Origin: Sphingobium soli
GTDB taxonomy: Bacteria; Pseudomonadota; Alphaproteobacteria; Sphingomonadales; Sphingomonadaceae
Assembly: GCF_020782245.1 (NCBI RefSeq)
Contig: NZ_JAJGNP010000002.1
Span: forward strand, 62,001-126,000
Reading direction: 5' to 3'
Length of the DNA stretch: 64,000 nt
Positions 1 to 7,699 of this stretch are shown piece after piece. The translations under genes were made by a program, and so were the position numbers. Positions within the stretch are counted from its first letter, which is position 1. Every line of letters begins with the position of its first letter. The notes beneath the pieces are model-generated. The model was not told the DNA's origin and did no database searches. It saw only the letters and a list, made by a program, of their open reading frames with translations.

Positions 1-1262
1 CGCTTTTTTTCGTCCATCCTGCCTGGCGTCTCATCCGCTGGCGGGGGCAGTAGCACGGTGATGCTGGTGCCTTTGCCCAGCGTGCTGGCAATGTCCAGAC
101 GCCCCCGATGGCGTTCCACGATATGTTTGACGATGGCCAGGCCCAGGCCCGTGCCGCCCATGGCGCGGCTGCGGCCCGAATCGACGCGGTAGAAGCGTTC
201 GGTCAGGCGCGGCAGGTGATCGGGGCCTATGCCTTCACCTTCATCCGCGACGCAGAGCCTCGCCATGCCACTGGAGCCTTCGGAAAGAGTCACGCGGATC
301 GGCGTTCCGGGCCGGCCATATTTGACGGAATTGCCGATCAGATTGTGAATGAGTTGCGACAATTGCGCCCGATCACCCAGCACCGGTGCCAGCGAAGGCG
401 CGATCTCCATTTCGACGTCGCGGCCACGATCGCCATGGCTCGACCGGAACACGCCGACGACTTCGGCCACCAGTTCGCTCAGATCCACCGCGCTGTCGGG
501 CGTGCGATATTTCTCGGCCTCGATCCGGGACAGCGAAATCAGGTCGTCGATCAGCCGCTGCATCCGGCGGGCTTCGCCATCCATGATCTTGAGAAAGCGC
601 TGCCGGGTTTCGACGTCCTTGCCCAGTTCGGGGTCGGCGAGCGTTTCGATAAAGCCCAATATGCCCGCCAGGGGCGTGCGCAGTTCGTGGCTGGCATTGG
701 CGACGAAATCCACGCGCATCCGTTCGGCGGCATGGGTGCCGCTATGATCGACCAGATGGACCAGCCGCCGCATGGTGGCGACCGCGCCGACGGGCGCGAC
801 CCGCATCTGCCACCGTTGATCGCGCGTGCCCAGGCCCACCAGTTCGATCATGATCGGTTCAGCCAGTGGGGCCGTGCTCGCCAGCCGTTCGGCTGCGGCG
901 GGGTGACGGATCGCGATGCGCGCATCCTCGCCTTCGATATGGGCGCCAAGCAGCCGCATGGCAGCGCGGTTCGCGCGGGCGATGCGGCCTTTTTCCACCA
1001 GCATCAGCGGATCGGAAATGCCTTCGAGCAGGCTGGGAAAGTCAGGATGCGCTGTGAAATCAATCTGTTCGGGCGGGGCTGCAAGCGGCGGGTCAGCCGG
1101 TCGCAGGCCAGCATCGCCCGATGTGATGATGAGGACCACGACGCCCGCCAATATCGGCAAGGCGATATGAAGGGGGTGCGCGCCCATCATCAGGGCGCCG
1201 CCCGTGCCCAGCAGCAGCATGGCAAGCGAGGCGGTGATTTGCGAGATACTGAGCCGATTCAT
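1..1262 (-). CDS. PhoR-like sensor histidine kinase (3' end cut by window edge)
   Basis: The reading frame starts at the ATG ending at 1262 and is still open at base 1, so only the last few residues are missing. About 420 residues are visible. Two hydrophobic N-terminal segments are followed by a PAS-like region. The dimerisation box ASHELRTPL (His about residue 192) comes next, then the N box (HNLIGNSVKYG) and the G boxes DEGEGIG and GGTGLGLAIVKH. This order and length match PhoR-type membrane kinases, which phosphorylate a response regulator such as PhoB. Neither the partner nor any pst genes are visible, so the phosphate role rests only on overall resemblance. It is divergent from the cassette that begins at 1364. 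Confidence 0.85.
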   Translation of the reverse strand, partial: MNRLSISQITASLAMLLLGTGGALMMGAHPLHIALPILAGVVVLIITSGDAGLRPADPPLAAPPEQIDFTAHPDFPSLLEGISDPLMLVEKGRIARANRAAMRLLGAHIEGEDARIAIRHPAAAERLASTAPLAEPIMIELVGLGTRDQRWQMRVAPVGAVATMRRLVHLVDHSGTHAAERMRVDFVANASHELRTPLAGILGFIETLADPELGKDVETRQRFLKIMDGEARRMQRLIDDLISLSRIEAEKYRTPDSAVDLSELVAEVVGVFRSSHGDRGRDVEMEIAPSLAPVLGDRAQLSQLIHNLIGNSVKYGRPGTPIRVTLSEGSSGMARLCVADEGEGIGPDHLPRLTERFYRVDSGRSRAMGGTGLGLAIVKHIVERHRGRLDIASTLGKGTSITVLLPPPADETPGRMDEKK

Positions 1263-1363
1263 GGTTACCGCACTGGAATTGTCGCGCATTTGCTGCGAAT
1301 GTCTTGTTCCAATAGCGTGCAATCTTTACGCTTTGGCAAGTGCCCGATGCGAAATGGAGCGAT

Positions 1364-1804
1364 ATGACTGATCCCAAGCCCGATCAGGACAGGGATGTCC
1401 AGCATCAGCCCTCCGCGGCCGATGGCCTGGCCGAGGGCGGGGTCGCGTCGCGTCGCCAGTTGCTGATGGGCGGGGCGGTTGCCGCGTCGACGATCGTGTC
1501 CATCCGGCCGGCCCTTGCCAATACCGCGGCGTCGGTCCTCAATTGCACGATCCCCGTGCCCGATCAGGGCCGGGCCGGCAAATATATCGCCCCCAACGGC
1601 CAGGTGGTGCCGCCAGGCACGCCGGGCGCATTTCCCGGCACGGGGCGCAGCTATACCGGCGAGCAGGTGAAGCAGGCGCTGCGCGGCCGGCCGCTGCCGG
1701 GCACCAGTTACGATCAGAACCAGGCCTATCTCAACTATATCCGCCGGCTCCAGTCGGGAACGAGCGGCTTCACCTGTTACGCATCACTACAGATGCCGCG
1801 ATAA
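1364..1804 (+). CDS. Small Tat-signal secreted protein of unknown function
   Basis: This is a 146-residue protein with no family I recognise. Around residue 29 it carries a twin-arginine-like signal (SRRQLLMGGAVAASTIV) followed by an Ala-rich stretch and a likely cleavage after RPALA. The mature part is about 95 residues and has only two cysteines, one near its start (LNCTIPVP) and one near its end (GFTCYASLQ). A GTG at 1340 is an alternative start, but the ATG at 1364 gives the usual distance to the RR motif. It heads the same-strand run that continues into the glycosyltransferase, PqqD-like, HprK-related and nucleotidyltransferase genes. I infer it could be the substrate of that cassette, but nothing in the sequence proves it. 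Confidence 0.65.
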   Translation: MTDPKPDQDRDVQHQPSAADGLAEGGVASRRQLLMGGAVAASTIVSIRPALANTAASVLNCTIPVPDQGRAGKYIAPNGQVVPPGTPGAFPGTGRSYTGEQVKQALRGRPLPGTSYDQNQAYLNYIRRLQSGTSGFTCYASLQMPR

Positions 1805-1919
1805 GCCGACCCGCCAACGCGATGGAAACGCGGGGCGTGACGGCAACAGGGGAGCCGATACGGAACAGGCGCGTTGATGCCGTCAAGCCAGCAATACTGG
1901 TTCAGGCGGTGGAGACACA

Positions 1920-3080
1920 ATGTTTCATCATGGCGTTCGGTCGCATACCGACCTGTCAGCAGCGATCTATTTATATCGGCCGGGCGACGGCGGGCTGGAT
2001 CGGGTTGCCATATTGCTGGCCAATCATATGGCGCGCAGGGGCATGGCCGTCGAGCTGTGGATGGCGCACCTCGATGGTGTCAGCGCACATCTCATAGATC
2101 CCCGTGTACCCGTGCGGCGCGTTGCCGCATTGGGCGGCAATCGGCGCATGTCGATGATCGGACAGTTCCCTGCGCTTGCCGCGATGGTTCGGCGGCACCG
2201 GCCCGACATTCTTTATTCCGCGGGGAACCAGAGCAACATGCTGGTGGCGCTGGCTTGCGTGGGGACGGCGACCCGATCGGTCGCGCGCATCTCCAATCCG
2301 ATCCTGCGCCCGGGCATGGGCGACTTGGCGAGTTGGACCAGGCTGAAGCGCTTTCGCGCAATCAACCGGATCAGCGACCTGACAATCGTCATGGGCGAAT
2401 ATGATCGCGCGCTGCTTTCTCGTAGCGGCGCGGTGCGTCTGCTGCCGCGGCCGACCGTGACCCCGGTCATGGAGAGGGTGCGCAGGCAGCGGCGACCGCG
2501 AGACGCCGACGCGCCGGTTCAAATGCTGATGGTCGGGCGACTGGTCGAGCAGAAGGATCATGCGACGGCATTGGAGGCGTTGGCGCGGCTGTCGCATGTT
2601 GACTGGCGATTGACGATCGCGGGGGACGGGCCGTTGCGCGCGGCATTGGCAGCGCAAGCGAACGCGCTCGGCATCGCCGATCGCGTCATCCTCGCCGGGT
2701 ATGTTGCCGACCCCGAAAGGCTCGCCGAATTGATGGGACAGGCGGACCTGCTGTTGCAGCCATCCCGCTGGGAAGGGTTGTGCGCAACCCTGATCGAGGC
2801 GTTGGCCTGCGGCGCGGGCGTCGTGGCAACCGACAGTACGCCCAATATCCGTCCGGTCCTGGCCGCCGCTGGCCAGCATCCCCCAGTGCCGATCGGCGAC
2901 AGCGCGGCGCTGGCGCGCGCGATCGAGCGCACTCTGGCGTCTCCTGCGCCCGTTCCCTTGATGGAGGCGGCGATCCGTGACCATGGCGCGGCGCGCGCGC
3001 TAGACGCCTATGTCGCTGCTTTTGCTGAACTGATCCCTTCTCCGACGCCAGTCATGCTGCCCTCGCCTGCATTGCCCTGA
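1920..3080 (+). CDS. Glycosyltransferase family 4
   Basis: This 386-residue cytoplasmic or peripheral enzyme would transfer a sugar from a nucleotide-sugar donor. It shows the two-domain GT-B layout. An N-terminal half starts with a short beta strand and a Gly-rich acceptor loop (YRPGDGGLDRVA). The C-terminal half begins with LMVGRLVEQKDH and ends in the donor site WEGLCATLIEALACG, which contains the E-x7-E motif of GT4 enzymes. The ATG at 1920 follows GGAG by about 7 bases. It lies 115 bp after the Tat-signal protein and 43 bp before the PqqD-like gene. Donor and acceptor cannot be read from the sequence. Confidence 0.88.
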   Translation: MFHHGVRSHTDLSAAIYLYRPGDGGLDRVAILLANHMARRGMAVELWMAHLDGVSAHLIDPRVPVRRVAALGGNRRMSMIGQFPALAAMVRRHRPDILYSAGNQSNMLVALACVGTATRSVARISNPILRPGMGDLASWTRLKRFRAINRISDLTIVMGEYDRALLSRSGAVRLLPRPTVTPVMERVRRQRRPRDADAPVQMLMVGRLVEQKDHATALEALARLSHVDWRLTIAGDGPLRAALAAQANALGIADRVILAGYVADPERLAELMGQADLLLQPSRWEGLCATLIEALACGAGVVATDSTPNIRPVLAAAGQHPPVPIGDSAALARAIERTLASPAPVPLMEAAIRDHGAARALDAYVAAFAELIPSPTPVMLPSPALP

Positions 3081-3123
3081 TGCGTTAGCGTCTTGGCTAC
3101 TCTCGCCCGCTATGGGTGGGATC

Positions 3124-3432
3124 ATGCCGCAGGAAGACCGATTTTTGAAACCGATCAAGCGTTACCGGATCGACCCGCGCGACGCGTGCCGTGCGTGTGC
3201 GCTCGACGATCTGACGCTGCTCTATCATGCTCGATCGGGGCAGACGCACATGGTGATCAGCCCGGTGCCCGAAATACTGGATTCGATAGAGGACGGCGCA
3301 TCTGTGACGGCGGATGACCTGTGGGATCGCCTGACGCAATCCTATGATCTGGGCGATCGCGGCGAAGCGCTGGCGCAGATCGGCGCGCAGTTGGAAGCGC
3401 TGGAGGCGCTTGGTCTGGTGCGTGCGGCATGA
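3124..3432 (+). CDS. PqqD-like protein of the HPr-rel-A system
   Basis: The protein has 102 residues. Length, the central strand pattern (LDDLTLLYHARSGQTHMV) and the C-terminal helices (LGDRGEALAQIGAQLEALEA) resemble PqqD-fold proteins. In peptide-modifying pathways, relatives act as RiPP recognition elements that bind leader peptides. ATG 3124 is preferred over ATG 3112 because GGTGGG lies 3 bases upstream, but the choice is weak. Its stop overlaps the next start (ATGA at 3429), implying translational coupling to the HprK-related kinase. Assignment to the HPr-rel-A set rests on this neighbour combination. A PQQ role is unlikely because no other pqq gene is present. Confidence 0.78.
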   Translation: MPQEDRFLKPIKRYRIDPRDACRACALDDLTLLYHARSGQTHMVISPVPEILDSIEDGASVTADDLWDRLTQSYDLGDRGEALAQIGAQLEALEALGLVRAA

Positions 3433-4292
3433 GGCATAGCTTGACCCTGCAAATCGGCCCGGCGACGTTCCGGATCGGGTCGGCATGGCGGCAGCCTGTT
3501 GAGGAACTGACGCGACTCTATGCCGGCTACCCCGATCGTCATGACGCGATCGCCGACTTTACGGTACGCCTGCAACCGACCGGTCCGTTGCGCCGATGGG
3601 TGCGGCCGTCGATCCTCATTACCGGCGACCATGGCTTGGCCGACGCTGCGCCCATGAGCCTGGCGCATGGGCTGCTGGCAGCGGAAATGGGCATGAATTT
3701 GCAGATGGCGCTGGGATGGCGGCGGCATTTGCTGCTGCATGCGTCGAGCGTCGAGAAGGACGGCCGGGCGCTGGTGATGACCGGGGAATCGGGGTCCGGC
3801 AAATCGACGCTGGCGGCATTGCTGGGGGAGCGGGGCTGGCGGTTGATGGGCGACGAGTTTGCGCTGCTGGACCTCGACAGTGGCGCGATCTTGCCCTTTC
3901 CCCGCCTCGTTTCACTCAAGAATCAGGCGATCGGCGTCGTCGAGGACGTCGTGGGCGCGCAGCGTATGGGGCCGATGCTGCAAGCCACGGCCAAGGGCGA
4001 CATTCGCCATCTGGTGCCGCGACCCGATGCCGTGGCGCGAATGGCCCAGGGGGCGATGCCCGCGATGCTGCTGTTCCCGCGCTTTGGCCATGATGCGGCG
4101 ATCCGGCCCGTGGGTCAGGGGGAAGCCTTCATGCGGCTGACCCAGGCTTCGACCAATTATGTCGCATTGGGCGAACCGGGCTTCGCTGCGCTGACGCGCT
4201 TCGTAACGGATGTACCCGCCTGCGCGATGGATTTCCCGTCAGGGGAGGCAGCGTTCGATATGATCGACCGGCTGTGGGAGGACGGCGCATGA
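3429..4292 (+). CDS. HprK-related kinase A
   Basis: This 287-residue protein resembles the C-terminal kinase domain of HPr kinase/phosphorylase. The P-loop TGESGSGKSTLAALL is at about residues 118-132, followed by an acidic segment (LMGDEFALLDLD) in the place where HprK has its catalytic Asp region. The N-terminal about 100 residues are unlike HprK. HprK itself phosphorylates a Ser on HPr, and HprK-like kinases in some lasso-peptide clusters phosphorylate the precursor peptide. The target here is unknown. The gene overlaps the PqqD-like gene upstream and the nucleotidyltransferase downstream, both through ATGA, so the three products are probably made together. Confidence 0.83.
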   Translation: MRHSLTLQIGPATFRIGSAWRQPVEELTRLYAGYPDRHDAIADFTVRLQPTGPLRRWVRPSILITGDHGLADAAPMSLAHGLLAAEMGMNLQMALGWRRHLLLHASSVEKDGRALVMTGESGSGKSTLAALLGERGWRLMGDEFALLDLDSGAILPFPRLVSLKNQAIGVVEDVVGAQRMGPMLQATAKGDIRHLVPRPDAVARMAQGAMPAMLLFPRFGHDAAIRPVGQGEAFMRLTQASTNYVALGEPGFAALTRFVTDVPACAMDFPSGEAAFDMIDRLWEDGA

Positions 4293-5329
4293 GCGCGGCC
4301 TTGCTGGTGCGAGCGCTGCGTCAACCCGCCACTGTCGAGCATCTGGATGCAGCGCAGTGGAACGGCCTGATCGCGGCGGCGAAGGCGGAGCGGCTGATCG
4401 CGACATTGGCGTGGCGGGTCGATGGAATGCGGCTGCCGGAACCGGTCCAACCCATCCTGCGCGACGCGCGCATGGACGCGGCGCGGGAGGCGCGCCAGGC
4501 CTTGTGGGAGGCGGATCGCGCGGCGGCGGCGCTGGCGCCGCTCGGCGTGCGGCTGGTGGTGCTCAAAGGCACGGCCTATGCAGCCGCTGGACTGGTGGCG
4601 GGGCAGGGCCGCTTCATCGGCGACCTGGATATTCTGGTGCCGCGTTCGGCAATGTCGCAGGTCGAGCCGGCGCTGATGGCGGCGGGCTGGGAATGGGTGA
4701 AGGAAGACGCCTATGACGACGCCTATTATCGCCAGTGGATGCATGAACTGCCGCCGATGATCCATGTCGAGCGTGACCGGATGATTGACGTGCATCATAC
4801 CATCCTGCCGTTGACGGCGCGGCCCAAGCCCGATGCCGACGCTCTGCTGGCAGACGCGGTGCCGGCGGGGGAGAATGTCTGGACGCTGTCGCCCGAAGAC
4901 CGGGTGATCCACGCCGCCGCCCACATGCTGGCCGATGGCGATTTGCAGGGTGGGCTGCGCAACCTGTGGGATATTCATTGCCTTTGCAGCGAAGGCGGGC
5001 GCGCCGTGCCGGACTTCTATCTCTTCCTGTTCGAACGCGCGGCCTTTCACCAGTTGGTCCCCGCCGTCTGGCGCGCGTTGCGACTGGCCCATGATCTCTA
5101 CGGCACACCGGTCGTCGCCTATCGCGCGCCGATCACGGTCGATTATCGGCTGCGGGCGAGCGATCGGATGTTCATTGCTCGCCTGCTCGCACGCGATGGC
5201 TGGGGGCGGGAGACGCGAAAGCTGCTCGTTTTCGCCTTTTATCTGCGGTCGCATTGGCTGCGGATGCCGCCCCTGATGCTGGCCCGGCATTTATGGACAA
5301 AGTGGCGCAAGGGGCACAGGCCGCGTTAG
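4289..5329 (+). CDS. Nucleotidyltransferase-fold protein of the HPr-rel-A system
   Basis: The protein has 346 residues. The core LVVLKGTAYAAAGL followed by GRFIGDLDILVPR carries the D-x-D pair of the Pol-beta-type nucleotidyltransferase fold used by the uncharacterised family accompanying PqqD-like and HprK-related proteins. A later MIDVHHTI could provide a third acidic residue. I chose ATG 4289, which overlaps the kinase stop, over ATG 4274 further upstream in the same frame. It is the last gene of the cassette and its stop overlaps the stop of the convergent tetR remnant. The modified substrate is unknown; nucleotidylation is a family-level expectation only. Confidence 0.78.
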   Translation: MSAALLVRALRQPATVEHLDAAQWNGLIAAAKAERLIATLAWRVDGMRLPEPVQPILRDARMDAAREARQALWEADRAAAALAPLGVRLVVLKGTAYAAAGLVAGQGRFIGDLDILVPRSAMSQVEPALMAAGWEWVKEDAYDDAYYRQWMHELPPMIHVERDRMIDVHHTILPLTARPKPDADALLADAVPAGENVWTLSPEDRVIHAAAHMLADGDLQGGLRNLWDIHCLCSEGGRAVPDFYLFLFERAAFHQLVPAVWRALRLAHDLYGTPVVAYRAPITVDYRLRASDRMFIARLLARDGWGRETRKLLVFAFYLRSHWLRMPPLMLARHLWTKWRKGHRPR

Positions 5330-5718
5330 GCGGGCGTCGGCTCCAGCATTGCCCGGATCGCCAGGGTGGCCATGTCCGCGACAGCGGCCAGGCGCTCGGG
5401 CGGATGACCCGCGCGCGCATCAGCTGACATGCCGGACATGACCGCCGCGACATAGTCCGCGACGACGTCCGCCTTTTGCGGATGGGTGCAGGCGATGAAG
5501 TCGCGGATGCGGCCGCGTCCCAGGTCAAGCCAGGTCCGCGCGCGGCAGGCGGCGTCAGGGTCGGCACTGCGCGCGCCCTCCAGCACCAGGCATCCCGCCA
5601 TCTGCGGATCGGCGGCATAGATATGCGCGGCCTCGCGCAGCAATTGGGGGATGGCGACAGCAGGATCTGCACCCGGCTGCATCAACGCGTGGAGCGGCGC
5701 CGCGGCTGCATCGTAACG
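5326..5718 (-). pseudogene. TetR-family regulator remnant, C-terminal half only
   Basis: The reading frame matches the ligand-binding C-terminal half of AcrR/TetR regulators: RYDAAAAPLHAL, then IYAADPQMAGCLVLEGAR and a helix-rich tail to the stop at 5326. The N-terminal helix-turn-helix, normally about 60 residues, is absent. Reading upstream of about 5718 runs directly into sequence that belongs, on the other strand, to the SDR remnant. A TTG at 5685 could start a short product, but no DNA-binding domain would be made. The picture is of a divergent tetR/SDR pair that lost its shared promoter and both 5' ends. Confidence 0.72.
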
Positions 5719-5720
5719 CG

Positions 5721-6221
5721 CAGCAGGGACCGCTCGACATATTGGTGGTCAATGCCGGCGTCGCGATGATCGGCGATCCGCTGACCTTCGATCCTGACGC
5801 CGTCGACCGGATGATCGATATCAATGTGCGCGCGCCCTATCATGCCGCCGTGGAGGCGGCGCGAACCATGGCGGATGGCGGGCGCATCATCGTCATCGGA
5901 TCGGTCAACGGCGACGCGGTCCCCTTTGCCGGGGCAGCGGCCTATGCGATGACTAAGTCCGCGTTGCAGGGCATGGCGCGCGGATTGGCGCGGGATCTGG
6001 GCGAACGCGGCATCACAGTCAACGTCGTCCAGCCCGGCCCGGTCGATACCGACATGAATCCCGCGGATGGAGAGATAGCGGGCATGGTCATGCCGTTTAT
6101 GGCGATCAAGCGCTATGGCAAGGCGGACGAGATTGCAGGGCTGACCGCCTATCTGGCCGGTCCCGAAGCCGCCTATATGACCGGCGCTATGCACACGATC
6201 GACGGCGGCTTCGGCGCCTGA
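5721..6221 (+). pseudogene. Short-chain dehydrogenase remnant lacking its NAD(P)-binding N-terminus
   Basis: Similarity to SDR enzymes begins abruptly at QQGPLDILVVNAGV, which normally lies about 75-80 residues into the protein. It then continues without interruption through the catalytic Ser (IGSVNG) and YxxxK (YAMTK) and the C-terminal YMTGAMHTIDGGFGA. The TGxxxGIG coenzyme-binding segment is missing, and no plausible start codon with a ribosome-binding site precedes it. A TTG at 5742 could give a 159-residue product that would not bind cofactor normally. It abuts the tetR remnant head to head; a single deletion explains both. Confidence 0.75.
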
Positions 6222-6254
6222 GCGCGCGGGGTGCCGGTGAAGGCGCCCCGTTTG

Positions 6255-7622
6255 TCAATCCTTCTTCAATATGTCGAGCGCCAGCACGGTCATCGCTTCG
6301 CTAGCCGTGGCGATGACCTTGTCGGCCTCGGGCGCCCAGAAGGGGCTGTGGAGCGAGGGCAGGCTGATCTGGCCTGCCTTGGCCGCCGCCATCTTGTCGG
6401 CCGGCACGCCGCCGACCCAGAAGATGAAGCTCTTGATCGACTTGTCGGCGCGGTAGAAGCGGCCGAAATCCTCACCCCCCATGACCGCGCTCGTTTGGAC
6501 GACGCGCCCTTCGGGGAAATTCGCCTTGAGCAGGCCCGCCATTTCCTCGGCAAATTCGGGCGGATTGTAGGTGGAGGGGGTAAATTCGTCCTTCACGCTC
6601 ACCACCGGCATCTTGTCGTCGGGCATGCCGGCGGCGATCGCTTCGCCGCGCGCGACCCGCTTAATCCCGTCGATCAGCTTCTGCCGGGTTTCGTCGGAAT
6701 AGCTGCGCACCGTCAGCAGCAGCTTGGCTTCATCGGGGATGATATTATGCTTGGCCCCGGCCTGGAAACTGCCGACCGTGACCACGGCGGGATCCTGCGG
6801 GTCCTGTTCGCGGCTGACCAGCGTCTGGAGCGTGCCCACGATGCGCGATCCCAGCACGATCGGGTCTTTCGCGGTCTGCGGATAGGCGCCGTGGCCGCCC
6901 ACGCCCTTCACGTCGATATCGACGCTGTCAACATTGGCCAGCGCATAGCCGGGCGTATAGCCGATGACGCCGGCCTCAAGATTGGCCGCGTCGTGAAAGG
7001 CGAGCGCGTGCGTCGGGCGCGGGAAGCGGGTGTAAAGCCCGTCTTCCAGCATGTCCCGCGCGCCCTTGCCCACTTCCTCGGCGGGCTGGAGGATCATGAC
7101 CAGCGTGCCCTTCCAGTCATCCTTGCGCGCGGCGAGCAGCTGGGCGGTTTCGATGAACGCGGTCATATGCGTGTCGTGGCCGCAGGCGTGCATGACGCCG
7201 GTTTCAACGCCCTCGGGCGTCTTGGTGCGGACCTTCGACGCGAAATCGAGGCCGGTCTGTTCGACCACGGGCAGGCCATCCATATCGGCGCGGATCAGCA
7301 GCGTGGGACCGGTGCCATTCTTCATCACCGCGACGACGCCGGTGCCGCCCACTTTTTCGGTCACGTCATATTTGAGGGCCTTCAACCGCTTGACGAGCTT
7401 GGCGGCGGTGTTGACTTCCTTAAGCGACAATTCGGGATTGGCGTGCAGGTCGCGATAGAGCGTCATCATCGCGTCCATATCCTTGGCGACCGCCGCGCCG
7501 ATCTCGCTTTGCGCGGATGGGGTGGCTTGGGCGGGTACGGCGGTGCTGGCTGGCTCCGTCTGGGCGGCGGCGGCGGACGTAAGGCTGGCAACGGCCAACA
7601 GGGCCGCGAGCGTGTGACGCAT
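6255..7622 (-). CDS. Secreted M20D-family amidohydrolase/aminoacylase
   Basis: This 455-residue metallohydrolase has a clear signal peptide (MRHTLAALLAVASLTSAAAA). Metal-binding motifs of M20D hydrolases such as hippurate hydrolase or IAA-amino-acid hydrolase are visible: LIRADMDGLPV near 109-119, MHACGHDTHM near 144-153 and QPAEEVGKGA near 180-190, with VMGGEDFG near the end. It probably cleaves N-acyl or peptide bonds in the periplasm. The ATG at 7622 was chosen because it gives the signal peptide and follows GGGAG by 9 bases; the longer frame to 7703 would overlap the upstream gene. It follows a secreted S10 peptidase by 77 bp, likely a co-transcribed pair for peptide scavenging. Confidence 0.9.
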   Translation of the reverse strand: MRHTLAALLAVASLTSAAAAQTEPASTAVPAQATPSAQSEIGAAVAKDMDAMMTLYRDLHANPELSLKEVNTAAKLVKRLKALKYDVTEKVGGTGVVAVMKNGTGPTLLIRADMDGLPVVEQTGLDFASKVRTKTPEGVETGVMHACGHDTHMTAFIETAQLLAARKDDWKGTLVMILQPAEEVGKGARDMLEDGLYTRFPRPTHALAFHDAANLEAGVIGYTPGYALANVDSVDIDVKGVGGHGAYPQTAKDPIVLGSRIVGTLQTLVSREQDPQDPAVVTVGSFQAGAKHNIIPDEAKLLLTVRSYSDETRQKLIDGIKRVARGEAIAAGMPDDKMPVVSVKDEFTPSTYNPPEFAEEMAGLLKANFPEGRVVQTSAVMGGEDFGRFYRADKSIKSFIFWVGGVPADKMAAAKAGQISLPSLHSPFWAPEADKVIATASEAMTVLALDILKKD

Positions 7623-7699
7623 GTTCAAAATCTCCCTTGCTGGCGCGCAGCATAAGGGCAATTTGCCGCGGTTGAAGAGCCAAGTTTTCGCCATCCCGA

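Noticed and set aside
3124..5329. Lasso-peptide or PQQ biosynthesis cluster
   Set aside because: There is no asparagine-synthetase-like cyclase, leader peptidase, PqqA, PqqC or PqqE; only the PqqD-like, kinase and nucleotidyltransferase parts are shared.
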